The notes beneath the pieces were generated by a model. It saw only the letters and a program-made list of their open reading frames with translations. It was not told the origin of the DNA and did no database searches. Below are positions 17,770-26,520 of a DNA stretch of 64,000 nt, in pieces (the stretch's first letter is position 1; each line of letters starts with the position of its first letter). The position numbers were made by a program, and so were the translations under genes. Origin of the DNA: Methylobacter sp. (GTDB lineage: Bacteria; Pseudomonadota; Gammaproteobacteria; Methylococcales; Methylomonadaceae); NCBI GenBank assembly GCA_004299305.1, contig SCPZ01000125.1, positions 16,378-80,377 on the forward strand, read 5' to 3'.

Positions 17770-18060
17770 TTATCTATGTTGTGCGGTTTTTTCTTTATGC
17801 TTGGTAATTTGGCGATCTAACTTATCCACCATGGCATCAATGGCGACATACATATCTTCCTGATGGTCTTCGGCAAACAGTTTAGCGCCACTCAATTGCA
17901 GTGTTGCTTCAGCCTTTTGAACTAACTTTTCCACGCTTAAAATAACGTGTACATCGGTAACATTATCAAAATGACGTGCTAATTTTTCAAATTTTGAATC
18001 GATGTGCGCTTTTAATGCGTCGGTTACTTCAAGATGATGGCCTGTTACGATGACGTGCAT
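17770..18060 (-). CDS. hpf: Ribosome hibernation promoting factor, short form
   Basis: A 96-residue HPF/YfiA-family protein with the classical opening MHVIVTGHHLEVTDALKAHI, DSKFEKLARHFD and VAIDAMVDKLDRQITKHKEK. Short HPF binds the 30S decoding region and helps form inactive 100S ribosomes in stationary phase. AAAGGAG lies at the proper distance before the ATG. It follows rpoN in the same orientation, as in most gammaproteobacteria. Confidence 0.96.
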   Translation of the reverse strand: MHVIVTGHHLEVTDALKAHIDSKFEKLARHFDNVTDVHVILSVEKLVQKAEATLQLSGAKLFAEDHQEDMYVAIDAMVDKLDRQITKHKEKTAQHR

Positions 18061-18108
18061 GAGATAAACTCCTTTAATGGTGAATGATTGGTTTGGTTGC
18101 CAGGGGCG

Positions 18109-19554
18109 CTATAAAATACGCTTACGCTGGCTTGATGATGAAATGAGCATCGCTTCACGATACTTGGCAATTGTCCTTCTAGCAACATTAATGCCCTTTT
18201 CTTTTAAAAGCTCGGCTATTTTACTATCACTTAGCGGTTTTGCCAGATTTTCATTGCTAATTAGCTCTTTAATAAACGCCCTGATGGCCGTAGATGAACA
18301 CTCCCCTCCTCCTTCTGTTGAAACATGACTGGAAAAAAAATACTTAAATTCAACGATACCATTCGGGGTATGCATAAATTTTTGCGTGGTCACCCTGGAT
18401 ATGGTTGACTCGTGTAACTCCAGTTCTTCTGCAATATCCCTCAATACCATGGACTTCATGGCAATAGAGCCATGCTCAAGAAACCCGGTCTGCTTTTCCA
18501 CGATGCACCGGGCAACACGCAATAAGGTGTCGTTACGGCTATGGAGGCTTTTAATAAACCATCTGGCTTCCTGCAAATGATCTTTCATACAGGTGTTGTC
18601 TTTGCTGTTATCCGCTCTTTTTATCATGCCTGAATAAAAGGGGTTGATGCGTAATTTAGGCGCTATATCGGGATTCAGGCTGACTTGCCACTTACCATTT
18701 TGCTTAACTACGTAAACATCGGGAATAACATATTGCGAATCTGAATCCTGTATCTGCGCCCCCGGCTTGGGGTCCAGGGTTCTGATTAATGCCACCACCT
18801 CATCCAATTGCCGCTCGGTGACGCCCAATTTACGCATCAGCTTTGATTGCTCGTGGGTAGCCAGCAAATCCAAATACCGGGTAACAAGAATCAACGCCTC
18901 CTCTTTATAAGGCGTAGCCTCCGGCAACTGCTGTATCTGTAACCTCAGGCAATCCTTTAGATCAATAGCTGCAACGCCGGCCGGATCAAAATTTTGCACG
19001 CGGTGCAGCACCGCGTTGACTTCATCGAAATCCAGGTCCTCTAACTGGCCCTGCAAGCCTTGGAAAATTTCTTCCGGGCTGCTGCTGAGATAGCCGTCTT
19101 CGTTGATCGAGTCGATGATAGCCAGCGCAATGGCATGATCCCGCTCTGAAAACGAGGTCAGCTCCACTTGCCATAACAAATGATCCAGCAGGGTTGAGGA
19201 TTTACTGCGCTGTGTTTCAAATTCAATAGTCTCTGCGGAACTGCCCCCCGACTCCATAGCGTATTCATATACATCATCCCAGGAAGAATCTATGGGCAAC
19301 TCATCCGGTATATCTGTTTGCGAACCTTGACTGGTCAGTAAATCCGCATTATCGATTTTTTTCTCGGCCGTTATTTCGGCTCCCTGAACGACGGTTTCTT
19401 CCTCATTGATTTCCAGCATCATATTAGACTCAAGAGCCTGCTGAATTTCCTGCTGTAACTCTAATGTCGACATCTGCAATAACTTGATCGCCTGCTGCAG
19501 TTGCGGCGTCATAGACAGCTGCTGACCCATTCGAAGATGTAAGGATTGTTTCAT
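18109..19554 (-). CDS. rpoN: RNA polymerase sigma-54 factor
   Basis: A 481-residue sigma-54. Region I is a Gln/Leu-rich N-terminus (LRMGQQLSMTPQLQQAIKLL) that contacts activators. An acidic region II follows. The core-binding and DNA-binding region III ends in the RpoN box ARRTIAKYREAM, which reads the -24 element. Sigma-54 depends on AAA+ activators and directs genes for nitrogen assimilation, motility and C1 metabolism in many methanotrophs. It lies between lptB and hpf, the conserved gammaproteobacterial order. Confidence 0.97.
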   Translation of the reverse strand: MKQSLHLRMGQQLSMTPQLQQAIKLLQMSTLELQQEIQQALESNMMLEINEEETVVQGAEITAEKKIDNADLLTSQGSQTDIPDELPIDSSWDDVYEYAMESGGSSAETIEFETQRSKSSTLLDHLLWQVELTSFSERDHAIALAIIDSINEDGYLSSSPEEIFQGLQGQLEDLDFDEVNAVLHRVQNFDPAGVAAIDLKDCLRLQIQQLPEATPYKEEALILVTRYLDLLATHEQSKLMRKLGVTERQLDEVVALIRTLDPKPGAQIQDSDSQYVIPDVYVVKQNGKWQVSLNPDIAPKLRINPFYSGMIKRADNSKDNTCMKDHLQEARWFIKSLHSRNDTLLRVARCIVEKQTGFLEHGSIAMKSMVLRDIAEELELHESTISRVTTQKFMHTPNGIVEFKYFFSSHVSTEGGGECSSTAIRAFIKELISNENLAKPLSDSKIAELLKEKGINVARRTIAKYREAMLISSSSQRKRIL

Positions 19555-19587
19555 TTAAGGCTCAAGATACAAGATTAAAAATAAAGA

Positions 19588-20313
19588 CTAAAGACTAAAG
19601 TTATTGCCTAAATAAACTTTACGCACTTCCTCATTGGCAACGATTGCTTTTGCCCCGCCTTCTGCAATCACTCTGCCGTCGTTAAGTATATACGCACGAT
19701 CACAAATGCCTAGCGTTTCCCTGACATTATGTTCAGTAATCAATACACCAATACCTCGATCTTTCAAATGCACTATGATTTTTTTTATATCATCTACCGA
19801 GATCGGGTCAACACCGGCAAAAGGCTCATCCAGTAGTATAAATTGAGGATTGGTCGCCAATGCCCGAGCGATTTCAACACGCCGCCGTTCACCGCCCGAT
19901 AAACCCAAGGCGATTTGGTCGCGCAGATGAAGGATATGAAACTCCTCCAACAATTCCTCAATCACCAATTCCGCCTGTCCTTCAGTCAAGTCGGCACGAA
20001 TTTGCAAAACAGCGCGTAAATTATCCGCCACACTCAGCTTTCGGAAAACCGAGGGTTCCTGAGGCAAATAACCTATTCCATGCACCGCTCTCAAATGCAT
20101 CGGATGATGAGTAATAACTTGTGAATCCAAGGTAATCTCGCCTTCATCCGCTTTAATCAAGCCAACCATCATGTAAAAGCTGGTCGTTTTTCCTGCGCCG
20201 TTAGGTCCGAGCAAGCCGACGACTTCGCCGGTATCGACATGCAATGAAACACCGTTAACCACGTTACGTTTGTTGTAGTTCTTAATCAGCTGTTTTGCGG
20301 CGAGTCTGGTCAT
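19588..20313 (-). CDS. lptB: LPS export ABC transporter ATPase LptB
   Basis: A 241-residue ABC ATPase of the Lpt bridge that extracts lipopolysaccharide from the inner membrane with LptFG. Walker A is GPNGAGKTT, the signature [15 protein letters not shown], Walker [13 protein letters not shown], with the H-loop in [10 protein letters not shown] start at ATG 20311-20313 ([10 protein letters not shown]), giving the normal family length; an upstream in-frame start would add 14 residues of doubtful coding sequence. A 429-bp repeat-filled gap separates it from lptA, which is normally contiguous, so it may have its own promoter. Confidence 0.96.
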   Translation of the reverse strand: MTRLAAKQLIKNYNKRNVVNGVSLHVDTGEVVGLLGPNGAGKTTSFYMMVGLIKADEGEITLDSQVITHHPMHLRAVHGIGYLPQEPSVFRKLSVADNLRAVLQIRADLTEGQAELVIEELLEEFHILHLRDQIALGLSGGERRRVEIARALATNPQFILLDEPFAGVDPISVDDIKKIIVHLKDRGIGVLITEHNVRETLGICDRAYILNDGRVIAEGGAKAIVANEEVRKVYLGNNFSL

Positions 20314-20742
20314 GTTTAAAACGTAAAAGGTAAAAATAAAAAAGGCATCGTGCAACTACTCAGCAGCTAGAAAAATAGAACACCGATGACACGGATCAGA
20401 CAGATAAGCACTGATAAAACATAAATTAGCCAACTCCATTAACCTCCCATTGACCACTTACAGCGTTTTCAATTTAAATTAGTTGCTAACAATTAAAAAG
20501 CCATGTAGTTATCATGGTCGCTGGAGTGCAGGCTTCGCCTGCGCTAGCAAGCACCAAAAGTAGGCGCTTTAGGCGAAGCTTGCACTCCTTCCCCTCATAG
20601 TTTCAATAAGCATCGCAGCTCTTTTAGTAATTAACGGGATTTGAAAATGCTGTAAAACCCAGGTTTCCCTCTTCTTAAGCTAAAATCCATTTAAATCCGT
20701 CTTAATCAGTGTCATCCGTGTCCTATTATAAAATATGACTTA
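20314..20742. other. Repeat-filled gap between lptA and lptB
   Basis: No gene seen. It contains GTGCAACTACTCAGCAGC (about 20350), like the ends of the MITE-like elements; CACGGAT/CCGTG words in opposite orientations at about 20380 and 20715; and an 18-bp hairpin at 20523-20588. It looks like one or two nested mobile or REP-type elements that split the lpt operon. Confidence 0.55.
20523..20588. repeat. 18-bp inverted repeat with 30-nt loop
   Basis: GGAGTGCAGGCTTCGCCT (20523-20540) pairs with AGGCGAAGCTTGCACTCC (20571-20588) with one mismatch. The loop has another short pair, GCGC...GCGC. Intergenic palindrome of REP/MITE type. Confidence 0.75.
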
Positions 20743-21294
20743 TCATTTGCCGCCCTTCGTAGTCGATTGTTCTTTGCCCTTCGGCTGCAATACGACATGA
20801 ACGCGTTTGCTGGCGGATTCTTTTTCACCCGCTTTAACCAGCGAGGTTTTGAGATCGTATTCGATAAAATCACTGGAATAAGCGCCGCTGCCCTGCCAGA
20901 CGGTAGCCTTATCAATCAAAACCAACAAATTCTTTTTAGGATAATACTCGCCTGTCAACGCTTCACCGGTTATATCTTGATCACCTTCGTGGGGCGTCTG
21001 TTTAAATTTTGCAGGATTCCCGGTAAACACCATTTTTTCAGCTTCACCGTCTATAAAATAAACCACCAGCTTATCCGAGTTCACCCGGATACTGCCCTGA
21101 ATCGAGATCACATTTCCCGTATAAGTGCTGGTAGCTTTTACATCATCATAAGTCGCCGTATTTGAATCGATAATAATCGGCTGGTCGCCGTCGCTTTCCA
21201 AGGCGCAAACACCCGCACTATAAAGAGTCAATAACAGTAAGCAACAGCCACTCCCATATAACGCAAGGCTGCGGGATTTTTTATTTTGTTTCAT
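20743..21294 (-). CDS. lptA: LPS transport periplasmic protein LptA
   Basis: A 183-residue periplasmic protein with a signal peptide (hydrophobic stretch SLALYGSGCCLLLLTLYSAG, cleavage near VCA-LE). The OstA-like jellyroll core begins DQPIIIDSNTATYDDVKATS and includes TGNVISIQGSIRVNSDKLVV. LptA oligomers bridge LptC and LptD and carry lipopolysaccharide through the periplasm. Its start lies inside the lptC 3' end (14-bp overlap), so the two are translationally coupled. The C-terminal tail is Lys-rich. Confidence 0.93.
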   Translation of the reverse strand: MKQNKKSRSLALYGSGCCLLLLTLYSAGVCALESDGDQPIIIDSNTATYDDVKATSTYTGNVISIQGSIRVNSDKLVVYFIDGEAEKMVFTGNPAKFKQTPHEGDQDITGEALTGEYYPKKNLLVLIDKATVWQGSGAYSSDFIEYDLKTSLVKAGEKESASKRVHVVLQPKGKEQSTTKGGK

Positions 21295-21850
21295 AGTTAC
21301 CCTTTACATGAGAGAGCAATTCCAGATGAATCGGTTCTGCAAAAACCAGTTTCATACCGACACCTGTAGTCCAGTTTGGCAAGCTGATCAACTCCGCCCA
21401 CGCATCCGTTTCCGCATAACTGGTTTCCGGTTTTACTTTTAAATTGAAGGTATAAATCTTAAGCTCCCGGACACCTTCGCCCGAAGCCCTATCAACAAAA
21501 ACTTTGCCGTTTAACAACAAATCCTTAGCATCGGCAGACAAAATGCCGGTTTCTGATTTGACTATCCATGGCGGCGTTTTATCGTTATAAAAAAACATTA
21601 ATGGATTGACCATGTGCGTAGTGCTGTCGTCGCTGTAATGAATCATTTCGTCGGCAAGCAATTTACTTTTAGGCCGACCCAATTCATTCATTTCCCATTT
21701 TGCATAGCCATTGCTGAAATAATCAGGACTGTGCGCCGGAACAGGCATACGATTAAGATCATCCACACCTGTCAATTTAATCAGCCACCAGCTCATTATT
21801 GCGATAACAATCAGGTACAGATAATTGTGGTGGCCATTTAACCGGGTCAT
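21281..21850 (-). CDS. lptC: LPS export protein LptC
   Basis: A 189-residue bitopic protein with a single N-terminal membrane helix (YLYLIVIAIMSWWLIKL) and a periplasmic OstA-like domain: PDYFSNGYAKWEMNELGRPK, then DGKV-like LLNGKVFVDR. It anchors the periplasmic Lpt bridge to LptBFG. It begins 6 bp after kdsC and overlaps lptA, in the canonical operon order. Confidence 0.92.
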   Translation of the reverse strand: MTRLNGHHNYLYLIVIAIMSWWLIKLTGVDDLNRMPVPAHSPDYFSNGYAKWEMNELGRPKSKLLADEMIHYSDDSTTHMVNPLMFFYNDKTPPWIVKSETGILSADAKDLLLNGKVFVDRASGEGVRELKIYTFNLKVKPETSYAETDAWAELISLPNWTTGVGMKLVFAEPIHLELLSHVKGNYETK

Positions 21851-21856
21851 CGTGCG

Positions 21857-22396
21857 CTATCGAGTCAGGTAAGTATTCAAAACTTCGTCAAAATGTCCCT
21901 GTGCCTGCATAATAAAATCACAGACTTCCCGGACTGCACCCTGCCCTCCAGGCAATGCCGTACACCAATCGGCATGTTGTTTAACAGCAAAGTTGGCATC
22001 AGCAACCGCAATTGCCAGCCCCACTCTAATCATAATAGGCAAATCCAACAAATCATCGCCGACATGCGCTGCCTGCTCATGCGTTATGCCCATAAGCTCA
22101 ATGAGCTCATTAAATGCGGCGATTTTATTTTCATGACCTTGATACACATGTTCAATACCCAGGTTTTTCATACGCAACGCAACCGAGTTCGATTTTCGCC
22201 CGGAAATAACCGCTACCTCAACCCCGGTCTGCCGCAACAGCTTGATGCCATGACCGTCCCGCGCGTGAAACGACTTGTATTCGTTGCCCTCAGCGTCGAA
22301 AAACAACCTGCCATCCGTCAATACCCCATCCACATCCAAGATCAGTAACTTGAGTTTCCCGGCTTTTTCCAAAACATGTTGCATATCAGTCATCAC
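21857..22396 (-). CDS. kdsC: 3-deoxy-D-manno-octulosonate 8-phosphate phosphatase KdsC
   Basis: A 179-residue C0-type HAD phosphatase that removes phosphate from Kdo-8-P in lipopolysaccharide core synthesis. Motif I is LILDVDGVLTDG (nucleophile and acid Asp), motif II AVISGRKS, then the Lys motif and motif III HVGDDLLDLPIM. Length and lack of a cap domain are typical. The start is GTG at 22394-22396, overlapping the kdsD stop by four bases. Confidence 0.95.
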   Translation of the reverse strand: MMTDMQHVLEKAGKLKLLILDVDGVLTDGRLFFDAEGNEYKSFHARDGHGIKLLRQTGVEVAVISGRKSNSVALRMKNLGIEHVYQGHENKIAAFNELIELMGITHEQAAHVGDDLLDLPIMIRVGLAIAVADANFAVKQHADWCTALPGGQGAVREVCDFIMQAQGHFDEVLNTYLTR

Positions 22397-23370
22397 ACGA
22401 TTCCCGCCCGAATCAGGTCATGCATATTCAAAGCGCCTATCGCCCTGTGCTGCTTATCAACGACGATTAGCGCATTAATCTTTTTTTGTTCCATAATTTG
22501 CATGGCTTCAGCGGCCAGAATATCTGCCGAAATAACTGCGCAATTGGGGGTCATGACTTCGGTGATAGCCGTCTTATGCATATCAAGATTTCTACCCAGC
22601 ATCCGCCGCAAATCGCCATCGGTAAAAATACCGATAACGCGATTATCCGCATCGACAATCGCCGTCATACCCAGTTTTTTCTCGGTCATTTCCAGCAAGG
22701 CATGGCTGATCAGCGCCGACCCAGGAACGATGGGCACTTGTTCGTCGGCATGCATAATATCGCCGACCATTAATAACAAGCGTTTACCCAAACTGCCGCC
22801 GGGATGAGACAAGGCAAAATCATCGCGGGTAAAGCCGCGCGCTTCAAGCAAGGAAACCGCCAATGCGTCCCCCATCACCAATGCCGCCGTGGTGCTGGAG
22901 GTAGGCGCAAGCCCCAACGGGCAAGCTTCTTGCTCAACAGCCACGTTGATATGGGTGGTGGCAAATTTAGCCAGCGTTGAGTCCGGGTTACCGGTCATGG
23001 CTATTAACGGTACGCCCAGCCGTTTAATAATCGGCAGTATCGTTAAAACTTCCTCGGTTTCCCCTGAATTTGATAAAGCCAGCATCACGTCCTGCCGGGT
23101 AATCATACCCAAATCGCCATGACTGGCTTCGCCAGAATGTACAAAAAAAGCAGGCGTTCCGGTACTGGCTAAGGTCGCGGCAATTTTACCGGCAATATGA
23201 CCCGATTTGCCCATGCCGGTAACCACAACACGACCTTTACAGCCAAACATTAATTTGCAGGCAAACACGAAATTATCATTAATCTGCTCGGCTAATGCGG
23301 CAATTGCCTGTGTTTCCACCTGGATAACCGCTAAGCCCAATTCGCGAAGCTTTTGATCATGTAATTTCAT
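22393..23370 (-). CDS. kdsD: Arabinose-5-phosphate isomerase KdsD
   Basis: A 325-residue enzyme that converts ribulose 5-phosphate to arabinose 5-phosphate, the first committed step to Kdo. The N-terminal SIS domain has VVVTGMGKSGHIAGKIAATL and LALSNSGETEEVL; two C-terminal CBS domains follow (VPIVPGSALISHALLEMTEK; MTPNCAVISADILAAEAMQI). It leads the kdsD-kdsC-lptC-lptA operon. Ribulose 5-phosphate is also the formaldehyde acceptor of the RuMP cycle elsewhere in this window. Confidence 0.96.
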   Translation of the reverse strand: MKLHDQKLRELGLAVIQVETQAIAALAEQINDNFVFACKLMFGCKGRVVVTGMGKSGHIAGKIAATLASTGTPAFFVHSGEASHGDLGMITRQDVMLALSNSGETEEVLTILPIIKRLGVPLIAMTGNPDSTLAKFATTHINVAVEQEACPLGLAPTSSTTAALVMGDALAVSLLEARGFTRDDFALSHPGGSLGKRLLLMVGDIMHADEQVPIVPGSALISHALLEMTEKKLGMTAIVDADNRVIGIFTDGDLRRMLGRNLDMHKTAITEVMTPNCAVISADILAAEAMQIMEQKKINALIVVDKQHRAIGALNMHDLIRAGIV

Positions 23371-23519
23371 TTATCTATATAGAGTGTGTCCGGTCGATCA
23401 GGCATTCTTAATGTAGCGCTTCAACCGGGTTTACCATGAAAGGCTCGTTATTTGCATTAATGATAAAGCATTTACGGCTTTATGGGGCAGTTGAATGTCA
23501 ATTTTAGGATGATTTATGG

Positions 23520-24503
23520 TTATGGCCGCCGCAGCTTGGCAAAGTTATCGGTTGCCGTAACCAACGCATCAATCATCTCCTTGCCTTGAGCAACATGCCC
23601 GGCATTAGGCAATACGATATATTTGGCATTCGGCAATACTTTATGCAGGCTGTATCCGGCCTCCATTGGACAGACAAAATCATGGCGTCCATGAATGATA
23701 ACAGTAGGGATCTCAGCTAAACCGCCACAATTGTCCAGAATGCCGCTTTTCCCGGCAACTGCTTCTGCATCCATGCAGTCGTCAATAAAGTAGCGATGCT
23801 TGGCATAATGCAATTCCATGCGCACCTGCTTAACCATTTTCTCCGTTGCGTGCTCTCCTTTCCGGCTCGGCTGATAATCGTTGCCTAACGATACTTGCCC
23901 ACCCCAAGCCATCCATTCCCTGGCGGCCCGCCTTTGCGCCACCTCGTCTTCACCCCATAACGCATCGCATAACCCTTGCACCGGATTGCCCCGCCCCTGT
24001 TCAGGAATACTTTCAATCAAGCGTTGCCACTGCTCAGGATAAATCTTACCCGCACCATCTTTGGCAAACCAGTCAAAATCTTGCGACCGGGCCAAAAATA
24101 CCGCCCGAATAATCAAGCCCGCTACTTTGTCTTTATGCTGCTGGGCATACAACAAGGCCAACGCCCCGCCCCACGAACCGCCAAACACCAACCATTGATC
24201 AATCCCTAACTGATTACGGATACGCTCCATATCATCAATTAAATCTTGGGTGGTATTATTTTCCAGTTCACCGAAAGGCCGTGACAAACCACAGCCGCGC
24301 TGATCAAACAGAACAATACGATAAAGCTCTGGATTAAAAAAACGTCGATGATCGGGCTTGGTTCCTGAGCATGGTCCACCATGCAAAAAAATCACCGGAA
24401 TGCCATCCGGATTTCCGGACTGCTCCACATACACGGCATGTTTGCTGTCGGTTTTGAGGAAGGAGCTGTGATAGGGATTTATTTCAGGGTAAAGGGTTCG
24501 CAT
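23520..24503 (-). CDS. pip: Proline iminopeptidase
   Basis: A 327-residue alpha/beta-hydrolase that removes N-terminal proline. The oxyanion region is FLHGGPCSGTKPDHRRFFNP (most relatives have GGPGGG here), the nucleophile elbow is GGSWGG, and the acid/His end of the triad lies in IHGRHDFVCPM and NAGHVAQG. The first 20 bases overlap the end of the toxin gene, so the toxin-antitoxin pair reads into it. Cytoplasmic, no signal peptide. Confidence 0.93.
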   Translation of the reverse strand: MRTLYPEINPYHSSFLKTDSKHAVYVEQSGNPDGIPVIFLHGGPCSGTKPDHRRFFNPELYRIVLFDQRGCGLSRPFGELENNTTQDLIDDMERIRNQLGIDQWLVFGGSWGGALALLYAQQHKDKVAGLIIRAVFLARSQDFDWFAKDGAGKIYPEQWQRLIESIPEQGRGNPVQGLCDALWGEDEVAQRRAAREWMAWGGQVSLGNDYQPSRKGEHATEKMVKQVRMELHYAKHRYFIDDCMDAEAVAGKSGILDNCGGLAEIPTVIIHGRHDFVCPMEAGYSLHKVLPNAKYIVLPNAGHVAQGKEMIDALVTATDNFAKLRRP

Positions 24504-24834
24504 TATTTGTTCGAATTAAACGTTCTAATAAAACATCTTCTACATTACGACGAGAATCTATCACGGCTAAAATAAAAACCGTTTTCTCAGCTATTCGATA
24601 AATAACCCGCCAAGGCGCAATAATTATTTCCCGGTATAAAGAAATACCCTGACTCAACAACTCAGGAACGACCCTACCGCGATCCGGCAATACAGCCAGA
24701 TCTTCTGTTTTTATTTTAATCTTCCTGAATATTTCATTTGCCGTAGCAGGGCTGTTTTGCATGATATATCTAATAATTTGAGCCAAATCGCTTTCCGCCG
24801 CCTTAGCCCATATTACCTGATAATCGGCACTCAC
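24484..24834 (-). CDS. Type II toxin, RelE/ParE family
   Basis: A 116-residue protein with the RelE/ParE fold pattern: VIWAKAAESDLAQIIRYIMQ, LAVLPDRGRVVPEL, YREIIIAPWRVIYRIAEKTV and FILAVIDSRRNVEDVL. The closing R-x-V-I-Y-R strand and D-x-R-R-N-x-E turn are typical of ParE/RelE2. The GTG start overlaps the antitoxin stop in GTGA. RelE members cleave mRNA on ribosomes, ParE members inhibit gyrase; sequence alone does not decide. The last 20 bases overlap pip. Confidence 0.88.
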   Translation of the reverse strand: MSADYQVIWAKAAESDLAQIIRYIMQNSPATANEIFRKIKIKTEDLAVLPDRGRVVPELLSQGISLYREIIIAPWRVIYRIAEKTVFILAVIDSRRNVEDVLLERLIRTNNANPLP

Positions 24835-25106
24835 TTTAAATCCAGAAGCATCTCTATATTTTGAAAGACCTGCTCTTGCTCAATTGTCTTGCCTTGCCTT
24901 ACCTCTTCTTCGGCCAGAGAGAGAAGTTTAAGCAAGCCGATAGCGTTTCTCATATTTTCGTAACTCTCCGGGTCTTGCAGCACTGCTTTGGGCTCTCCAT
25001 TCTGCGTAATAATAATAGGCCTATGCGTATCATTAAGCTGCTGTAAAACTTCAGCGGATTTGGATTTTAAATAGCTCACGGGACGAATATCCTGCAAAAT
25101 GCTCAT
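24831..25106 (-). CDS. Type II antitoxin, Phd/YefM family
   Basis: A 91-residue DNA-binding antitoxin: RPVSYLKSKSAEVLQQLNDT, then RPIIITQNGEPKAVLQDPES, the Phd/YefM N-terminal DNA-binding fold, with a C-terminal helical tail (EEEVRQGKTIEQEQVFQNIE) that neutralises the toxin. I choose ATG 25104-25106 over the one at 25110 because GGGAG then sits at a proper distance. Palindromes just upstream fit autoregulation. Confidence 0.9.
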   Translation of the reverse strand: MSILQDIRPVSYLKSKSAEVLQQLNDTHRPIIITQNGEPKAVLQDPESYENMRNAIGLLKLLSLAEEEVRQGKTIEQEQVFQNIEMLLDLK

Positions 25107-25127
25107 AACCATGCTCCCTGTCTTTTT

Positions 25128-25153
25128 ATGGTACCAAATGAAGTACCATGGTA
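25128..25153 (-). promoter_or_regulatory. Operator-like nested palindromes ahead of the toxin-antitoxin operon
   Basis: ATGGTAC (25128-25134) and GTACCAT (25143-25149) form an inverted repeat with an 8-bp spacer. Within it lie the perfect palindromes TGGTACCA (25129-25136) and TACCATGGTA (25144-25153). Position 20-50 bp before the antitoxin start suits repressor binding by the antitoxin. Confidence 0.6.
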
Positions 25154-25230
25154 AGACTTTGCATTATCAAATGTAAAGCCAAAAGTATTTTTCTAAACAC
25201 CGGCATTAAGTTCATCTTTTTTAATCCCAT

Positions 25231-25263
25231 AAAAAAAGGGAGGGGTTTTAAACCCTCCCTTTA
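25231..25263 (-). terminator. Rho-independent terminator of the outer-membrane protein gene
   Basis: On the minus strand AAAGGGAGGG, a short AT loop and CCCTCCC run into seven T residues, about 30 bp after the stop of the gene ending at 25293. It may also act for the convergent side weakly, since the stem is flanked by A/T on both sides. Confidence 0.85.
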
Positions 25264-25292
25264 TGCCCTTCGGGTATTTTTAAGCGCTTAGC

Positions 25293-26213
25293 TTAGAAAC
25301 CGATACCGAGGTAACCGCCGGCGGTAACACCGTCAGTTCTAACGCCATCCACGTTATCAGCAGAATAGTGATAACGGGCATCAGCACCTACATAGAGATC
25401 TTTCCAGATTTTGTAGTCCGCACCAGCGCCGAACTGCATACCTGGGTTTAATACGGTAATAGCATCAGATGGAGGGCTGATTACATTCAGTTCAAAACCG
25501 ACAGGAATTAACCAAGGTCTGAATGCACTACCTTTAAAGAATTTAATTTTTGGAGAAGCCGCTAAAGTCAACTGATTAACAGTTGCCGATTCAGTATTGG
25601 TAGCAATAGGCAAACCTTCAAGTGCTGCTGCCGTTGTACCAACACCATTAACCTGTCTTTCGCCAAGCTGCTTATAATCAAACATCAACTCAGCAAAAAC
25701 TTCTGTTTTATCCATCAAACCAAACAGGTTATCGTTCAGGCTAAAATCAAAACCGGCGCCAAAATACCATTGATCCTGATCACCTATGCCATTATTACCT
25801 GTCACGCCTGCTATTACGCCGTTTCTGTTATTCCCAAGAGCAGTGACAGTAGGATCCAACGTACCGCCTCTATTAGCGTTAGCATGACCATAACCGCCAC
25901 GGAAGAACACCATGTTGTCTTTGCTTTTTTTGCTTTCTTTCGGAGCTGATTTAACCGAGTTCATCCATTGATCCAACTCTTGGATTTTACCGGCCTCTGC
26001 GCTAGAACTAGGACGGTTTACTTCCGCTCTTAAACGACTTAGTTCAGCTTGCATAGCCTGGAGCTGAGCTTCCAATGCGTCTGCTTTGTTGCTTGCCGCT
26101 TCTGCAACACGATCTGCTTTTGAGTGCGCCATAGCTTGTGGAGAAACCAATGCACCGGCCATTGTTAATGTTGCCGCCGCAATACCCAGCGCTAGTTTAG
26201 TTTTATTAATCAT
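25293..26213 (-). CDS. Outer-membrane beta-barrel protein with coiled-coil N-terminus
   Basis: A 306-residue exported protein. A signal peptide (LALGIAAATLTMAGALVSPQ, cleavage near AMA-HS) is followed by a coiled coil (ADALEAQLQAMQAELSRLRA) and then alternating Gly/aromatic strands such as VFFRGGYGHANA, WYFGAGFDFSLND and AGGYLGIGF, ending in Phe as barrel proteins do. Strong ribosome binding site AGGGGGA. The coiled coil resembles those in trimeric or peptidoglycan-anchored porins, but the barrel looks OmpA/OmpW-like; the exact family is not recognised. A strong terminator suggests a well-expressed single gene. Confidence 0.75.
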   Translation of the reverse strand: MINKTKLALGIAAATLTMAGALVSPQAMAHSKADRVAEAASNKADALEAQLQAMQAELSRLRAEVNRPSSSAEAGKIQELDQWMNSVKSAPKESKKSKDNMVFFRGGYGHANANRGGTLDPTVTALGNNRNGVIAGVTGNNGIGDQDQWYFGAGFDFSLNDNLFGLMDKTEVFAELMFDYKQLGERQVNGVGTTAAALEGLPIATNTESATVNQLTLAASPKIKFFKGSAFRPWLIPVGFELNVISPPSDAITVLNPGMQFGAGADYKIWKDLYVGADARYHYSADNVDGVRTDGVTAGGYLGIGF

Positions 26214-26414
26214 TTATCCCCCTCATGAGGTTGTTATTTTACAAAAATTTGCTTTAATACAACAAAGCTCATCTTCCGGTGGTAATAGTAGCAGCTAAAC
26301 TAAATCCCTACAAGTTTTAAAGTCATTTTTTTAATATTAATTAATCCTTATTAATCAATAACTATAATAATAATTTTAACTCGAAATATTTTATTGTATG
26401 CAAAAAACAACAAA

Positions 26415-26516
26415 TTATTCAGCTTGCACATCCAAACCACAGTCAAAATATTTCCCGCTCTTCATAATGCCGCTCCAGAGTGATTTAGCCGACACAATAA
26501 GGCTCTCCGAAGACAT
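26415..26516 (-). other. Possible 33-codon remnant downstream of the efflux lipoprotein gene
   Basis: The minus frame from an ATG at 26514-26516 reads MSSESLIVSAKSLWSGIMKS and closes with CGLDVQAE. It has a protein-like composition but no clear ribosome binding site or family. It lies right after the outer-membrane-factor gene and may be a chance frame or a fragment. Confidence 0.2.
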
Positions 26517-26520
26517 AAAA

